From the NCBI GenBank assembly GCA_949752795.1, contig CATKHW010000422.1:2170001-2234000 (forward strand): DNA of 64,000 nucleotides. Reading direction: 5' to 3'. The notes beneath the pieces are model-generated. The model ran no database searches and was not told the origin of the DNA. It saw only the letters and a list, made by a program, of their open reading frames with translations. Positions 51,527-63,699 of this stretch are shown piece by piece. The translations under genes and the position numbers were made by a program. Position 1 is the stretch's first letter. Each line of letters starts with the position of its first letter. This stretch comes from Hyperoodon ampullatus. Lineage: Eukaryota > Chordata > Mammalia > Artiodactyla > Ziphiidae.

Positions 51527-53191
51527 CAAGCAAGCGGGCAATGCAAATCTGCACTACAAAGAAGTATCACTTCCCACCGGTCAAAAGGGACATCCACAAA
51601 ATGTGTAAGAACAAGAAAGGCAAGACAGGCCCTGGAGAACAGGGAGCCTTGTTATGCTGATGGGCGGGATGTAAATTGCCAACTGCCTCTCTGGAGGAGT
51701 GCATTCTGTTCCATAAAACAAGTAAAGAACAGAGCTACAGAGCCAAGGGCACTACCAGTCTAGGGAATATACCTTGGGAAAACTGAAAATCAATAAGACA
51801 GAGCCACCCCAAAATTTAGGGCTGCACTGCATACAAGGACCTCAACTTGGATACACCTTAAGTATCCCAGAAAATATAAACATGGTTCAAAAAATTGTGG
51901 TACTTACGTACGATGGAATATCCCTCAGCCATGAAATCAATGTCATAAGACCAGTAGCAGCAAAATGGGTGGATTCAGGTACGATGATTCTAAGTGAAAT
52001 AAGTCACACAGAAAAAGAAACTTATCATAAGATATCACTTATGAAGATCCTGTAAACATGGCTACACTTGAACTGAGTTAGGAAAGAGAACAGTGTCTCA
52101 CATTTAGAAAACACTCTTATACCTGCTTAAGGGGGAAGGAGAGGTGGGGTGATGCATAAAACCAGAGTTTGATATAAGCACAGGTACCGTTCCAAAAACC
52201 AACTATGGAATAGACAAGACCTACACCTTCCTCAGTGAAAGGGACTCAAAACCCCATATTTCCCGCAGAGGAAAATATCTGACTAGTAAGAATCTTAAAA
52301 CCTATGTATTGATATGTCTCCGTAAGGGAATCAAGTGTGTCTAGACTGGCATAAACATGGCAGCGAGAATCAGCTCAAACCCACTATAAAAAGGAATTTC
52401 AAAAACAAAACAAAAAAACTGGGAAATTCTTTACAATTCCTTCAGGGTCTCTGATGAAAGCTGGAATGACCCTATCTACAACGACAGCTGGATGTGGCAT
52501 AAGGAGGGACACTTGGGACTGAGACGATTGGTGAGATTGGGTGAGCAAATGCAGACCCTTTAAAGCAATAATGCATGGCACCCATTCCATGGGTCCGAAC
52601 TCTCCAGGTTGAAGGGAATATTACTACAGCTATAACAAGTGCGGGAAACCTAGAGAACGGACACACTGTGAATACGAAAGGTTTCTAAAACTCAACGAAT
52701 AGTCCCTCTCCTGGTGCTCCGGTTTGACTTTCCGTCTGCTTTACTATCAACCTCCCAACTTGGAGAGACAGCCCCTTTAACCTCTTGGTTCGCACAGGTT
52801 TCCAATTTGGCAGAGGATGAAAGGGAAGAGGGAGAACCAATGAGAGAGTAGCTGTTAGGCATTTGGACGGGCACATATCACTGTAATTTCCCGGCAGGAA
52901 GAAGAATTAACCAAATTCTCAGCCACCCACCGGGAACCAGTATAGGTCCTGAACCAAAATTTTGGACTTGCGGTCAGCTCACCAAAAACGAGTTGAAAAA
53001 TGGAGCTCAGGGGCACAGCAATTCACAACCTGGCCGAGTAATAAAGGACAACTATCTTCCAAAAATCTGTTGAGGGAAGGCAACGAGGCGGACATGAAAG
53101 CGAGGCAGCATAGCAGGAAACAGATTACAAGAGGTACGTTGGAATCGCCTTTAAAGCACAGGAAGAGGGGCACAACTTCGACAATGATGCA

Positions 53192-53265
53192 CTTGGCCAA
53201 AAAGGGCGTATGTGTTTTCTCCTGAATATATTCAGGAGAAAACGCATACGCCCTTTTTGGCCAAG
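53192..53265. repeat. Unit palindrome P20
   Basis: Centre 53228/53229. The only change is L22 C->T (CpG). Confidence 0.96.
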
Positions 53266-54930
53266 CAAGCAAGCGGGCAATGCAAATGTGCACTACAAAG
53301 AAGTATCACTTCCCACCGGTCAAAAGGGACATCCACAAAATGTGTAAGAACAAGAAAGGCAAGACAGGCCCTGGAGAACAGGGAGCCTTGTTATGCTGAT
53401 GGGCGGGATGTAAATTGCCAACTGCCTCTCTGGAGGAGTGCATTCTGTTCCCTAAAACAAGTAAAGAACAGAGCTACAGAGCCAAGGGCACTACCAGTCT
53501 AGGGAATATACCTTGGGAAAACTGAAAATCAATAAGACAGAGCCACCCCAAAATTTAGGGCTGCACTGCATACAAGGACTTCAACTTGGATACACCTTAA
53601 GTATCCCAGAAAATATAAACATGGTTCAAAAAATTGTGGTACTTACGTACGATGGAATATCCCTCAGCCATGAAATCAACGTCATAAGACCAGTAGCAGC
53701 AAAATGGGTGGATTCAGGTACGATGATTCCTAGTGAAATAAGTCACACAAAAAAAGAAACTTATCATAAGATATCACTTATGAAGATCCTGTAAACATGG
53801 CTACACTTGAACTGAGTTAGGAAAGAGAACAGTGTCTCACATTTAGAAAACACTCTTATACCTGCTTAAGGGGGAAGGAGAGGTGGGTTGATGCATAAAA
53901 CCAGAGTTTGATATAAGCACAGGTACCGTTCCAAAAACCAACTATGGAATAGACAAGACCTACACCGTCCTCAGTGAAAGGGACTCAAAACGCCATATTT
54001 CCCGCAGAGGAAAATATCTGACTAGTAAGAATCTTAAAACCTATGTATTGATATGTCTCCGTAAGGGAATCAAGTGTGTCTAGACTGGCATAAACATGGC
54101 AGCGAGAATCAGCTCAAACCCACTATAAAAAGGAATTTCAAAAACAAAACAAAAAAACTGGGAAATTCTTTACAATTCCTTCAGGGTCTCTGATGAAAGC
54201 TGGAATGACCCTATCTACAACGACAGCTGGATGTGGCATAAGGAGGGACACTTGGGACTGAGACGATTGGTCAGATTGGGTGAGCAAATGCAGACCCTTT
54301 AAAGCAATAATGCATGGCACCCATTCCATGGGTCCGAACTCTCCAGGTTGAAGGGAATATTACTACAGCTATAACATGTGCGGGAAACCTAGAGAACGGA
54401 CACACTGTGAATACGAAAGGTTTCTAAAACTCAACGAATTGTCCCTCTCCTGGTGCTCCGGTTTGACTTTCCGTCTGCTTTACTATCAACCTCCCAACTT
54501 GGAGAGACAGCCCCTTTAACCTCTTGGTTCGCACAGGTTGCCAATTTGGCAGAGGATGAAAGGGAAGAGGGAGAACCAATGAGAGAGTAGCTGTTAGGCA
54601 TTTGGACGGGCACATATCACTGTTATTTCCCGGCAGGAAGAAGAATTAACCAAATTCTCAGCCACCCACCGGGAACCAGTATAGGTCCTGAACCAAAATT
54701 TTGGACTTGCGGTCAGCTCACCAAAAACGAGTTGAAAAATGGAGCTCAGGGGCACAGCAATTCACAAACTGGCCGAGTAATAAAGGACAACTATCGTCCA
54801 AAAATCTGTTGAGGGAAGGCAACGAGGCGGACTTGAAAGCGAGGCAGAATAGCAGGAAACAGATTTCAAGAGGTACGTTGGAATCGCCTTTAAAGCACAG
54901 GAAGAGGGGCACAACTTCGACAATGATGCA

Positions 54931-55004
54931 CTTGGCCAAAAAGGGCGTATGCGTTTTCTCCTGAATATATTCAGGAGAAAACGCATACGCCCTTTTTGGC
55001 CAAG
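54931..55004. repeat. Unit palindrome P21 (perfect)
   Basis: Centre 54967/54968. All pairs match. Confidence 0.97.
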
Positions 55005-56669
55005 CAAGCAAGCGGGCAATGCAAATCTGCACTACAAAGAAGTATCACTTCCCACCGGTCAAAAGGGACATCCACAAAATGTGTAAGAACAAGAAAGGCA
55101 AGACAGGCCCTGGAGAACAGGGAGCCTTGTTATGCTGATGGGCGGGATGTAAATTGCCAACTGCCTCTCTGGAGGAGTGCATTCTGTTCCCTAAAACAAG
55201 TAAAGAACAGAGCTACAGAGCCAAGGGCACTACCAGTCTAGGGAATATACCTTGGGAAAACTGAAAATCAATAAGACAGAGCCACCCCAAAATTTAGGGC
55301 TGCACTGCATACAAGGACCTCAACTTGGATACACCTTAAGTATCCCAGAAAATATAAACATGGTTCAAAAAATTGTGGTACTTACGTACGATGGAATATC
55401 CCTCAGCCATGAAATCAATGTCATAAGACCAGTAGCAGCAAAATGGGTGGATTCAGGTACGATGATTCTAAGTGAAATAAGTCACACAGAAAAAGAAACT
55501 TATCATAAGATATCACTTATGAAGATCCTGTAAACATGGCTACACTTGAACTGAGTTAGGAAAGAGAACAGTGTCTCACATTTAGAAAACACTCTTATAC
55601 CTGCTTAAGGGGGAAGGAGAGGTGGGGTGATGCATAAAACCAGAGTTTGATATAAGCACAGGTACCGTTCCAAAAACCAACTATGGAATAGACAAGACCT
55701 ACACCTTCCTCAGTGAAAGGGACTCAAAACCCCATATTTCCCGCAGAGGAAAATATCTGACTAGTAAGAATCTTAAAACCTATGTATTGATATGTCTCCG
55801 TAAGGGAATCAAGTGTGTCTAGACTGGCATAAACATGAGAGCGAGAATCAGCTCAAACCCACTATAAAAAGGAATTTCAAAAACAAAACAAAAAAACTGG
55901 GAAATTCTTTACAATTCCTTCAGGGTCTCTGATGAAAGCTGGAATGACCCTATCTACAACGACAGCTGGATGTGGCATAAGGAGGGACACTTGGGACTGA
56001 GACGATTGGTGAGATTGGGTGAGCAAATGCAGACCCTTTAAAGCAATAATGCATGGCACCCATTCCATGGGTCCGAACTCTCCAGGTTGAAGGGAATATT
56101 ACTACAGCTATAACAAGTGCGGGAAACCTAGAGAACGGACACACTGTGAATACGAAAGGTTTCTAAAACTCAACGAATAGTCCCTCTCCTGGTGCTCCGG
56201 TTTGACGTTCCGTCTGCTTTACTATCAATCTCCCAACTTGGAGAGACAGCCCCTTTAACCTCTTGGTTCGCACAGGTTTCCAATTTGGCAGAGGATGAAA
56301 GGGAAGAGGGAGAACCAATGAGAGAGTAGCTGTTAGGCATTTGGACGGGCACATATCACTGTAATTTCCCGGCAGGAAGAAGAATTAACCAAATTCTCAG
56401 CCACCCACCGGGAACCAGTATAGGTCCTGAACCAAAATTTTGGACTTGCGGTCAGCTCACCAAAAACGAGTTGAAAAATGGAGCTCAGGGGCACAGCAAT
56501 TCACAACCTGGCCGAGTAATAAAGGACAACTATCTTCCAAAAATCTGTTGAGGGAAGGCAACGAGGCGGACTTGAAAGTGAGGCAGCATAGCAGGAAACA
56601 GATTACAAGAGGTACGTTGGAATCGCCTTTAAAGCACAGGAAGAGGGGCACAACTTCGACAATGATGCA

Positions 56670-56743
56670 CTTGGCCAAAAAGGGCGTATGCGTTTTCTCC
56701 TGAATATATTCAGGAGAAAACACATACGCCCTTTTTGGCCAAG
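56670..56743. repeat. Unit palindrome P22
   Basis: Centre 56706/56707. The only change is R16 G->A (CpG), the partner base of the L22 change in P20. Confidence 0.96.
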
Positions 56744-58408
56744 CAAGCAAGCAGGCAATGCAAATCTGCACTACAAAGAAGTATCACTTCCCACCGGTCA
56801 AAAGGGACATCCACAAAATGTGTAAGAACCAGAAAGGCAAGACAGGCCGTGGAGAACAGGGAGCCTTGTTATGCTGATGGGCGGGGTGTATATTGCCAAC
56901 TGCCTCCCTGGAGGAGTGCATTCTGTTCCCTAAAACAAGTAAAGAACAGAGCTACAGAGCCAAGGGCACTACCAGTCTAGGGAATATACCTTGGGAAAAC
57001 TGAAAATCAATAAGACAGAGCCACCCCAAAATTTAGGGCTGCACTGCATACAAGGACCTCAACTTGGATGCACCTTAAGTATCCCAGAAAATATAAACAT
57101 GGTTCAAAAAATTGTGGTACTTACGTACGATGGAATATCCCTCAGCCATGAAATCAATGTCATAAGACCAGTAGCAGCAAAATGGGTGGATTCAGGTACG
57201 ATGATTCTAAGTGAAATAAGTCACACAGAAAAAGAAACTTATCATAAGATATCACTTATGAAGATCCTGTAAACATGGCTACACTTGATCTGAGTTAAGA
57301 AAGAGAACAGTGTCTCACATTTAGAAAACACTCTTATACCTGCTTAAGGGGGAAGGAGAGGTGGGGTGATGCATAAAACCAGAGTTTGATATAAGCACAG
57401 GTACCGTTCCAAAAACCAACTATGGAATAGACAAGACCTACACCGTCCTCAGTGAAAGGCACTCAAAACACCATATTTCCCTCAGAGGAAAATATCTGAC
57501 TAGTAAGAATCTTAAAACCTATGTATTGATATGTCTCCGTAAGGGAATCAAGTGTGTCTAGACTGGCATAAACATGGCAGCGAGAATCAGCTCAAACCCA
57601 CTATAAAAAGGAATTTCAAAAACAAAACAAAAAAACTGGGAAATTCTTTACAATTCCTTCAGGGTCTCTGATGAAAGCTGGAATGACCCTATCTACAACG
57701 ACAGCTGGATGTGGCATAAGGAGGGACACTTGGGACTAAGACGATTGGTGAGATTGGGTGAGCAAATGCAGACCCTTTAAAGCAATAATGCATGGCACCC
57801 ATTCCATGGGTCCGAACTCTCCAGGTTGAAGGGAATATTACTACAGCTATAACATGTGCGGGAAACCTAGAGAACGGACACACTGTGAATACGAAAGGTT
57901 TCTAAAACTCAACGAATAGTCCCTCTCCTGGTGCTCCGGTTTGACTTTCCGTCTGCTTTACTATCAACCTCCCAACTTGGAGAGACAGCCCCTTTAACCT
58001 CTTGGTTCGCACAGGTTGCCAATTTGGCAGAGGATGAAAGGGAAGAGGGAGAACCAATGAGAGAGTAGCTGTTAGGCATTTGGACGGGCACATATCACTG
58101 TAATTTCCCGGCAGGAAGAAGAATTAACCAAATTCTCAGCCACCCACCGGGAACCAGTATAGGTCCTGAACCAAAATTTTGGACTTGCGGTCAGCTCACC
58201 AAAAACGAGTTGAAAAATGGAGCTCAGGGGCACAGCAATTCACAAACTGGCCGAGTAATAAAGGACAACTATCGTCCAAAAATCTGTTGAGGGAAGGCAA
58301 CGAGGCGGACTTGAAAGCGAGGCAGAATAGCAGGAAACAGATTTCAAGAGGTACGTTGGAATCGCCTTTAAAGCACAGGAAGAGGGGCACAACTTCGACA
58401 ATGATGCA

Positions 58409-58482
58409 CTTGGCCAAAAAGGGCGTATGCGTTTTCTCCTGAATATATTCAGGAGAAAACGCATACACCCTTTTTGGCCAAG
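58409..58482. repeat. Unit palindrome P23
   Basis: Centre 58445/58446. The only change is R22 G->A (CpG). Later in this unit a G is lost in 'aaaatggtggattc', giving the 1738-bp spacing to P24. Confidence 0.96.
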
Positions 58483-60146
58483 CAAGCAAGCGGGCAATGC
58501 AAATCTGCACTACAAAGAAGTATCACTTCCCACCGGTCAAAAGGGACATCCACAAAATGTGTAAGAACAAGAAAGGCAAGACAGGCCCTGGAGAACAGGG
58601 AGCCTTGTTATGCTGATGGGCGGGATGTAAATTGCCAACTGCCTCTCTGGAGGAGTGCATTCTGTTCCCTAAAACAAGTAAAGAACAGAGCTACAGAGCC
58701 AAGGGCACTACCAGTCTAGGGAATATACCTTGGGAAAACTGAAAATCAATAAGACAGAGCCACCCCAAAATTTAGGGCTGCACTGCATACAAGGACCTCA
58801 ACTTGGATACACCTTAAGTATCCCAGAAAATATAAACATGGTTCAAAAAATTGTGGTACTTACGTACGATGGAATATCCCTCAGCCATGAAATCAATGTC
58901 ATAAGACCAGTAGCAGCAAAATGGTGGATTCAGGTACGATGATTCTAAGTGAAATAAGTCACACAGAAAAAGAAACTTATCATAAGATATCACTTATGAA
59001 GATCCTGTAAACATGGCTACACTTGAACTGAGTTAGGAAAGAGAACAGTGTCTCACATTTAGAAAACACTCTTATACCTGCTTAAGGGGGAAGGAGAGGT
59101 GGGGTGATGCATAAAACCAGAGTTTGATATAAGCACAGGTACCGTTCCAAAAACCAACTATGGAATAGACAAGACCTACACCGTCCTCAGTGAAAGGGAC
59201 TCAAAACCCCATATTTCCCGCAGAGGAAAATATCTGACTAGTAAGAATCTTAAAACCTATGTATTGATATGTCTCTGTAAGGGAATCAAGTGTGTCTAGA
59301 CTGGCATAAACATGGCAGCGAGAATCAGCTCAAACCCACTATAAAAAGGAATTTCAAAAACAAAACAAAAAAACTGGGAAATTCTTTACAATTCCTTCAG
59401 GGTCTCTGATGAAAGCTGGAATGACCCTATCTACAACGACAGCTGGATGTGGCATAAGGAGGGACACTTGGGACTGAGACGATTGGTGAGATTGGGTGAG
59501 CAAATGCAGACCCTTTAAAGCAATAATGCATGGCACCCATTCCATGGGTCCGAACTCTCCAGGTTGAAGGGAATATTACTACAGCTATAACAAGTGCGGG
59601 AAACCTAGAGAACGGACACACTGTGAATACGAAAGGTTTCTAAAACTCAACGAATAGTCCCTCTCCTGGTGCTCCGGTTTGACTTTCCGTCTGCTTTACT
59701 ATCAACCTCCCAACTTGGAGAGACAGCCCCTTTAACCTCTTGGTTCGCACAGGTTTCCAATTTGGCAGAGGATGAAAGGGAAGAGGGAGAACCAATGAGA
59801 GAGTAGCTGTTAGGCATTTGGACGGGCACATATCACTGTAATTTCCCGGCAGGAAGAAGAATTAACCAAATTCTCAGCCACCCACCGGGAACCAGTATAG
59901 GTCCTGAACCAAAATTTTGGACTTGCGCTCAGCTCACCAAAAACGAGTTGAAAAATGGAGCTCAGGGGCACAGCAATTCACAACCTGGCCGAGTAATAAA
60001 GGACAACTATCTTCCAAAAATCTGTTGAGGGAAGGCAACGAGGCGGACTTGAAAGTGAGGCAGCATAGCAGGAAACAGATTACAAGAGGTACGTTGGAAT
60101 CGCCTTTAAAGCACAGGAAGAGGGGCACAACTTCGACAATGATGCA

Positions 60147-60220
60147 CTTGGCCAAAAAGGGCGTATGCGTTTTCTCCTGAATATATTCAGGAGAAAACGC
60201 ATACGCCCTTTTTGGCCAAG
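60147..60220. repeat. Unit palindrome P24 (perfect)
   Basis: Centre 60183/60184. All pairs match. Confidence 0.97.
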
Positions 60221-61885
60221 CAAGCAAGCAGGCAATGCAAATCTGCACTACAAAGAAGTATCACTTCCCACCGGTCAAAAGGGACATCCACAAAATGTGT
60301 AAGAACAAGAAAGGCAAGACTGGCACTGGAGAACAGGGAGCCTTGTTATGCTGATGGGCGGGATGTATATTGCCAACTGCCTCCCTGGAGGAGTGCATTC
60401 TGTTCCCTAAAACAAATAAAGAACAGAGCTACAGAGCGAAGGGCACTACCAGTCTAGGGAATATACCTTGGGAAAACTGAAAATCAATAAGACAGAGCCA
60501 CCCCAAAATTTAGGGCTGCACTGCATACAAGGACCTCAACTTGGATGCACCTTAAGTATCCCAGAAAATATAAACATGGTTCAAAAAATTGTGGTACTTA
60601 CGTACGATGGAATATCCCTTGACCATGAAATCAATGTCATAAGACCAGTAGCAGCAAAATGGGTGGATTCAGGTACGATGATTCTAAGTGAAATAAGTCA
60701 CACAGAAAAAGAAACTTATCATAAGATATCACTTATGAAGATCCTGTAAACATGGCTACACTTGAACTGAGTTAGGAAAGAGAACAGTGTCTCACATTTA
60801 GAAAACACTCTTATACCTGCTTAAGGGGGAAGGAGAGGTGGGGTGATGCATAAAACCAGAGTTTGATATAAGCACAGGTACCGTTCCAAAAACCAACTAT
60901 GGAATAGACAAGACCTACACCGTGCTCAGTGAAAGGGACTCAAAACCCCATATTTCCCGCAGAGGAAAATATCTGACTGGTAAGAATCTTAAAACCTATG
61001 TATTGATATGTCTCCGTAAGGGAATCAAGTGTGTCTAGACTGGCATAAACATGGCAGCGAGAATCAGCTCAAACCCACTATAAAAAGGAATTTCAAAAAC
61101 AAAACAAAAAAACTGGGAAATTCTTTACAATTCCTTCAGGGTCTCTGATGAAAGCTGGAATGACCCTATCTACAACGACAGCTGGATGTGGCATAAGGAG
61201 GGACACTTGGGACTGAGACGATTGGTGAGATTGGGTGAGCAAATGCAGACCCTTTAAAGCAATAATGCATGGCACCCATTCCATGGGTCCGAACTCTCCA
61301 GGTTGAAGGGAATATTACTACAGCTATAACATGTGCGGGAAACCTAGAGAACGGACACACTGTGAATACGAAAGGTTTCTAAAACTCAACGAATAGTCCC
61401 TCTCCTGGTGCTCCGGTTTGACTTTCCGTCTGCTTTACTATCAACCTCCCAACTTGGAGAGACAGCCCCTTTAACCTCTTGGTTCGCACAGGTTGCCAAT
61501 TTGGCAGAGGATGAAAGAGAAGAGGGAGAACCAATGAGAGAATAGCTGTTAGGCATTTGGACGGGCACATATCACTGTAATTTCCCGGCAGGAAGAAGAA
61601 TTAACCAAATTCTCAGCCACCCACCGGAAACCAGTATAGGTCCTGAACCAAAATTTTGGACTTGCGGTCAGCTCACCAAAAACGAGTTGAAAAATGGAGC
61701 TCAGGGGCACAGCAATTCACAAACTGGCCGAGTAATAAAGGACAACTATCGTCCAAAAATCTGTTGAGGGAAGGCAACGAGGCGGACTTGAAAGCGAGGC
61801 AGAATAGCAGGAAACAGATTTCAAGAGGTACGTTGGAATCGCCTTTAAAGCACAGGAAGAGGGGCACAACTTCGACAATGATGCA

Positions 61886-61959
61886 CTTGGCCAAAAAGGG
61901 CGTATGCGTTTTCTCCTGAATATATTCAGGAGAAAACGCATACGCCCTTTTTGGCCAAG
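61886..61959. repeat. Unit palindrome P25 (perfect)
   Basis: Centre 61922/61923. All pairs match. Confidence 0.97.
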
Positions 61960-63625
61960 CAAGCAAGCGGGCAATGCAAATCTGCACTACAAAGAAGTAT
62001 CACTTCCCACCGGTCAAGAGGGACATCCACAAAATGTGTAAGAACAAGAAAGGCAAGACAGGCCCTGGAGAACAGGGAGCCTTGTTATGCTGATGGGCGG
62101 GATGTAATTTGCCAACTGCCTCTCTGGAGGAGTGCATTCTGTTCCCTAAAACAAGTAAAGAACAGAGCTACAGAGCCAAGGGCACTACCAGTCTAGGGAA
62201 TATACCTTGGGAAAACTGAAAATCAATAAGACAGAGCCACCCCAAAATTTAGGGCTGCACTGCTTACAAGGACCTCAACTTGGATACACCTTAAGTATCC
62301 CAGAAAATATAAACATGGTTCAAAAAATTGTGGTACTTACGTACGATGGAATATCCCTCAGCCATGAAATCAATGTCATAAGACCAGTAGCAGCAAAATG
62401 GGTGGATTCAGGTACGATGATTCTAAGTGAAATAAGTCACACAGAAAAAGAAACTTATCATAAGATATCACTTATGAAGATCCTGTAAACATGGCTACAC
62501 TTGAACTGAGTTAGGAAAGAGAACAGTGTCTCACATTTAGAAAACACTCTTATACCTGCTTAAGGGGGAAGGAGAGGTGGGATGATGCATAAAACCAGAG
62601 TTTGATATAAGCACAGGTACCGTTCCAAAAACCAACTATGGAATAGACAAGACCTACACCGTCCTCAGTGAAAGGGACTCAAAACCCCATATTTCCCGCA
62701 GAGGAAAATATCTGACTAGTAAGAATCTTAAATCCTATGTATTGATATGTCTCTGTAAGGGAATCAAGTGTGTGTAGACTGGCATAAACATGGCAGCGAG
62801 AATCAGCTCAAACCCACTATAAAAAGGAATTTCAAAAACAAAACAAAAAAACTGGGAAATTCTTTACAATTCCTTCAGGGTCTCTGATGAAAGCTGGAAT
62901 GACCCTATCTACAACGACAGCTGGATGTGGCATAAGGAGGGACACTTGGGACTGAGACGATTGGTGAGATTGGGTGAGCAAATGCAGACCCTTTAAAGCA
63001 ATAATGCATGGCACCCATTCCATGGGTCCGAACTCTCCAGGTTGAAGGGAATATTACTACAGCTATAACATGTGCGGGAAACCTAGAGAACGGACACACT
63101 GTGAATACGAAAGGTTTCTAAAACTCAACGAATAGTCCCTCTCCTGGTGCTCCGGTTTGACTTTCCGTCTGCTTTACTATCAACCTCCCAACTTGGAGAG
63201 ACAGCCCCTTTAACCTCTTGGTTCGCACAGGTTTCCAATTTGGCAGAGGATGAAAGGGAAGAGGGAGAACCAATGAGAGAGTAGCTGTTAGGCATTTGGA
63301 CGGGCACATATCACTGTAATTTCCCGGCAGGAAGAAGAATTAACCAAATTCTCAGCCACCCACCGGGAACCAGTATAGGTCCTGAACCAAAATTTTGGAC
63401 TTGCGGTCAGCTCACCAAAAAACGAGTTGAAAAATGGAGCTCAGGGGCACAGCAATTCACAAACTGGCCGAGTAATAAAGGACAACTATCGTCCAAAAAT
63501 CTGTTGAGGGAAGGCAACGAGGCGGACTTGAAAGCGAGGCAGAATAGCACGAAACAGATTTCAAGAGGTACGTTGGAATCGCCTTTAAAGCACAGGAAGA
63601 GGGGCACAACTTCGACAATGATGCA

Positions 63626-63699
63626 CTTGGCCAAAAAGGGCATATGCGTTTTCTCCTGAATATATTCAGGAGAAAACGCATATGCCCTTTTTGGCCAAG
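63626..63699. repeat. Unit palindrome P26 (perfect, with a matched change on both arms)
   Basis: Centre 63662/63663. L17 is G->A (63642) and R21 is C->T (63683). These two bases face each other, so pairing is complete with a sequence different from all other units. Both changes are at CpG sites. Confidence 0.97.

Larger units (their letters stand above)
51490..61922 (+). repeat. Two-unit higher-order repeat in array B
   Basis: Units ending at P20, P22 and P24 share 'taacaagtgcggg', 'caggtttccaat', 'cacaacctggcc', 'gcagcatagc' and 'cagattacaag'. Units ending at P21, P23 and P25 have 'taacatgtgcggg', 'caggttgccaat', 'cacaaactggcc', 'gcagaatagc' and 'cagatttcaag'. Strict alternation over six units gives a 3477-3478-bp period. 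Units at P18, P19 and P26 are mosaics of the two types. Confidence 0.9.

Noticed and set aside
89..63699. CRISPR array, suggested by regularly spaced palindromes
   Set aside because: The spacing is 1.74 kb and the intervening sequence is repeated, not unique. The sequence is animal nuclear DNA.
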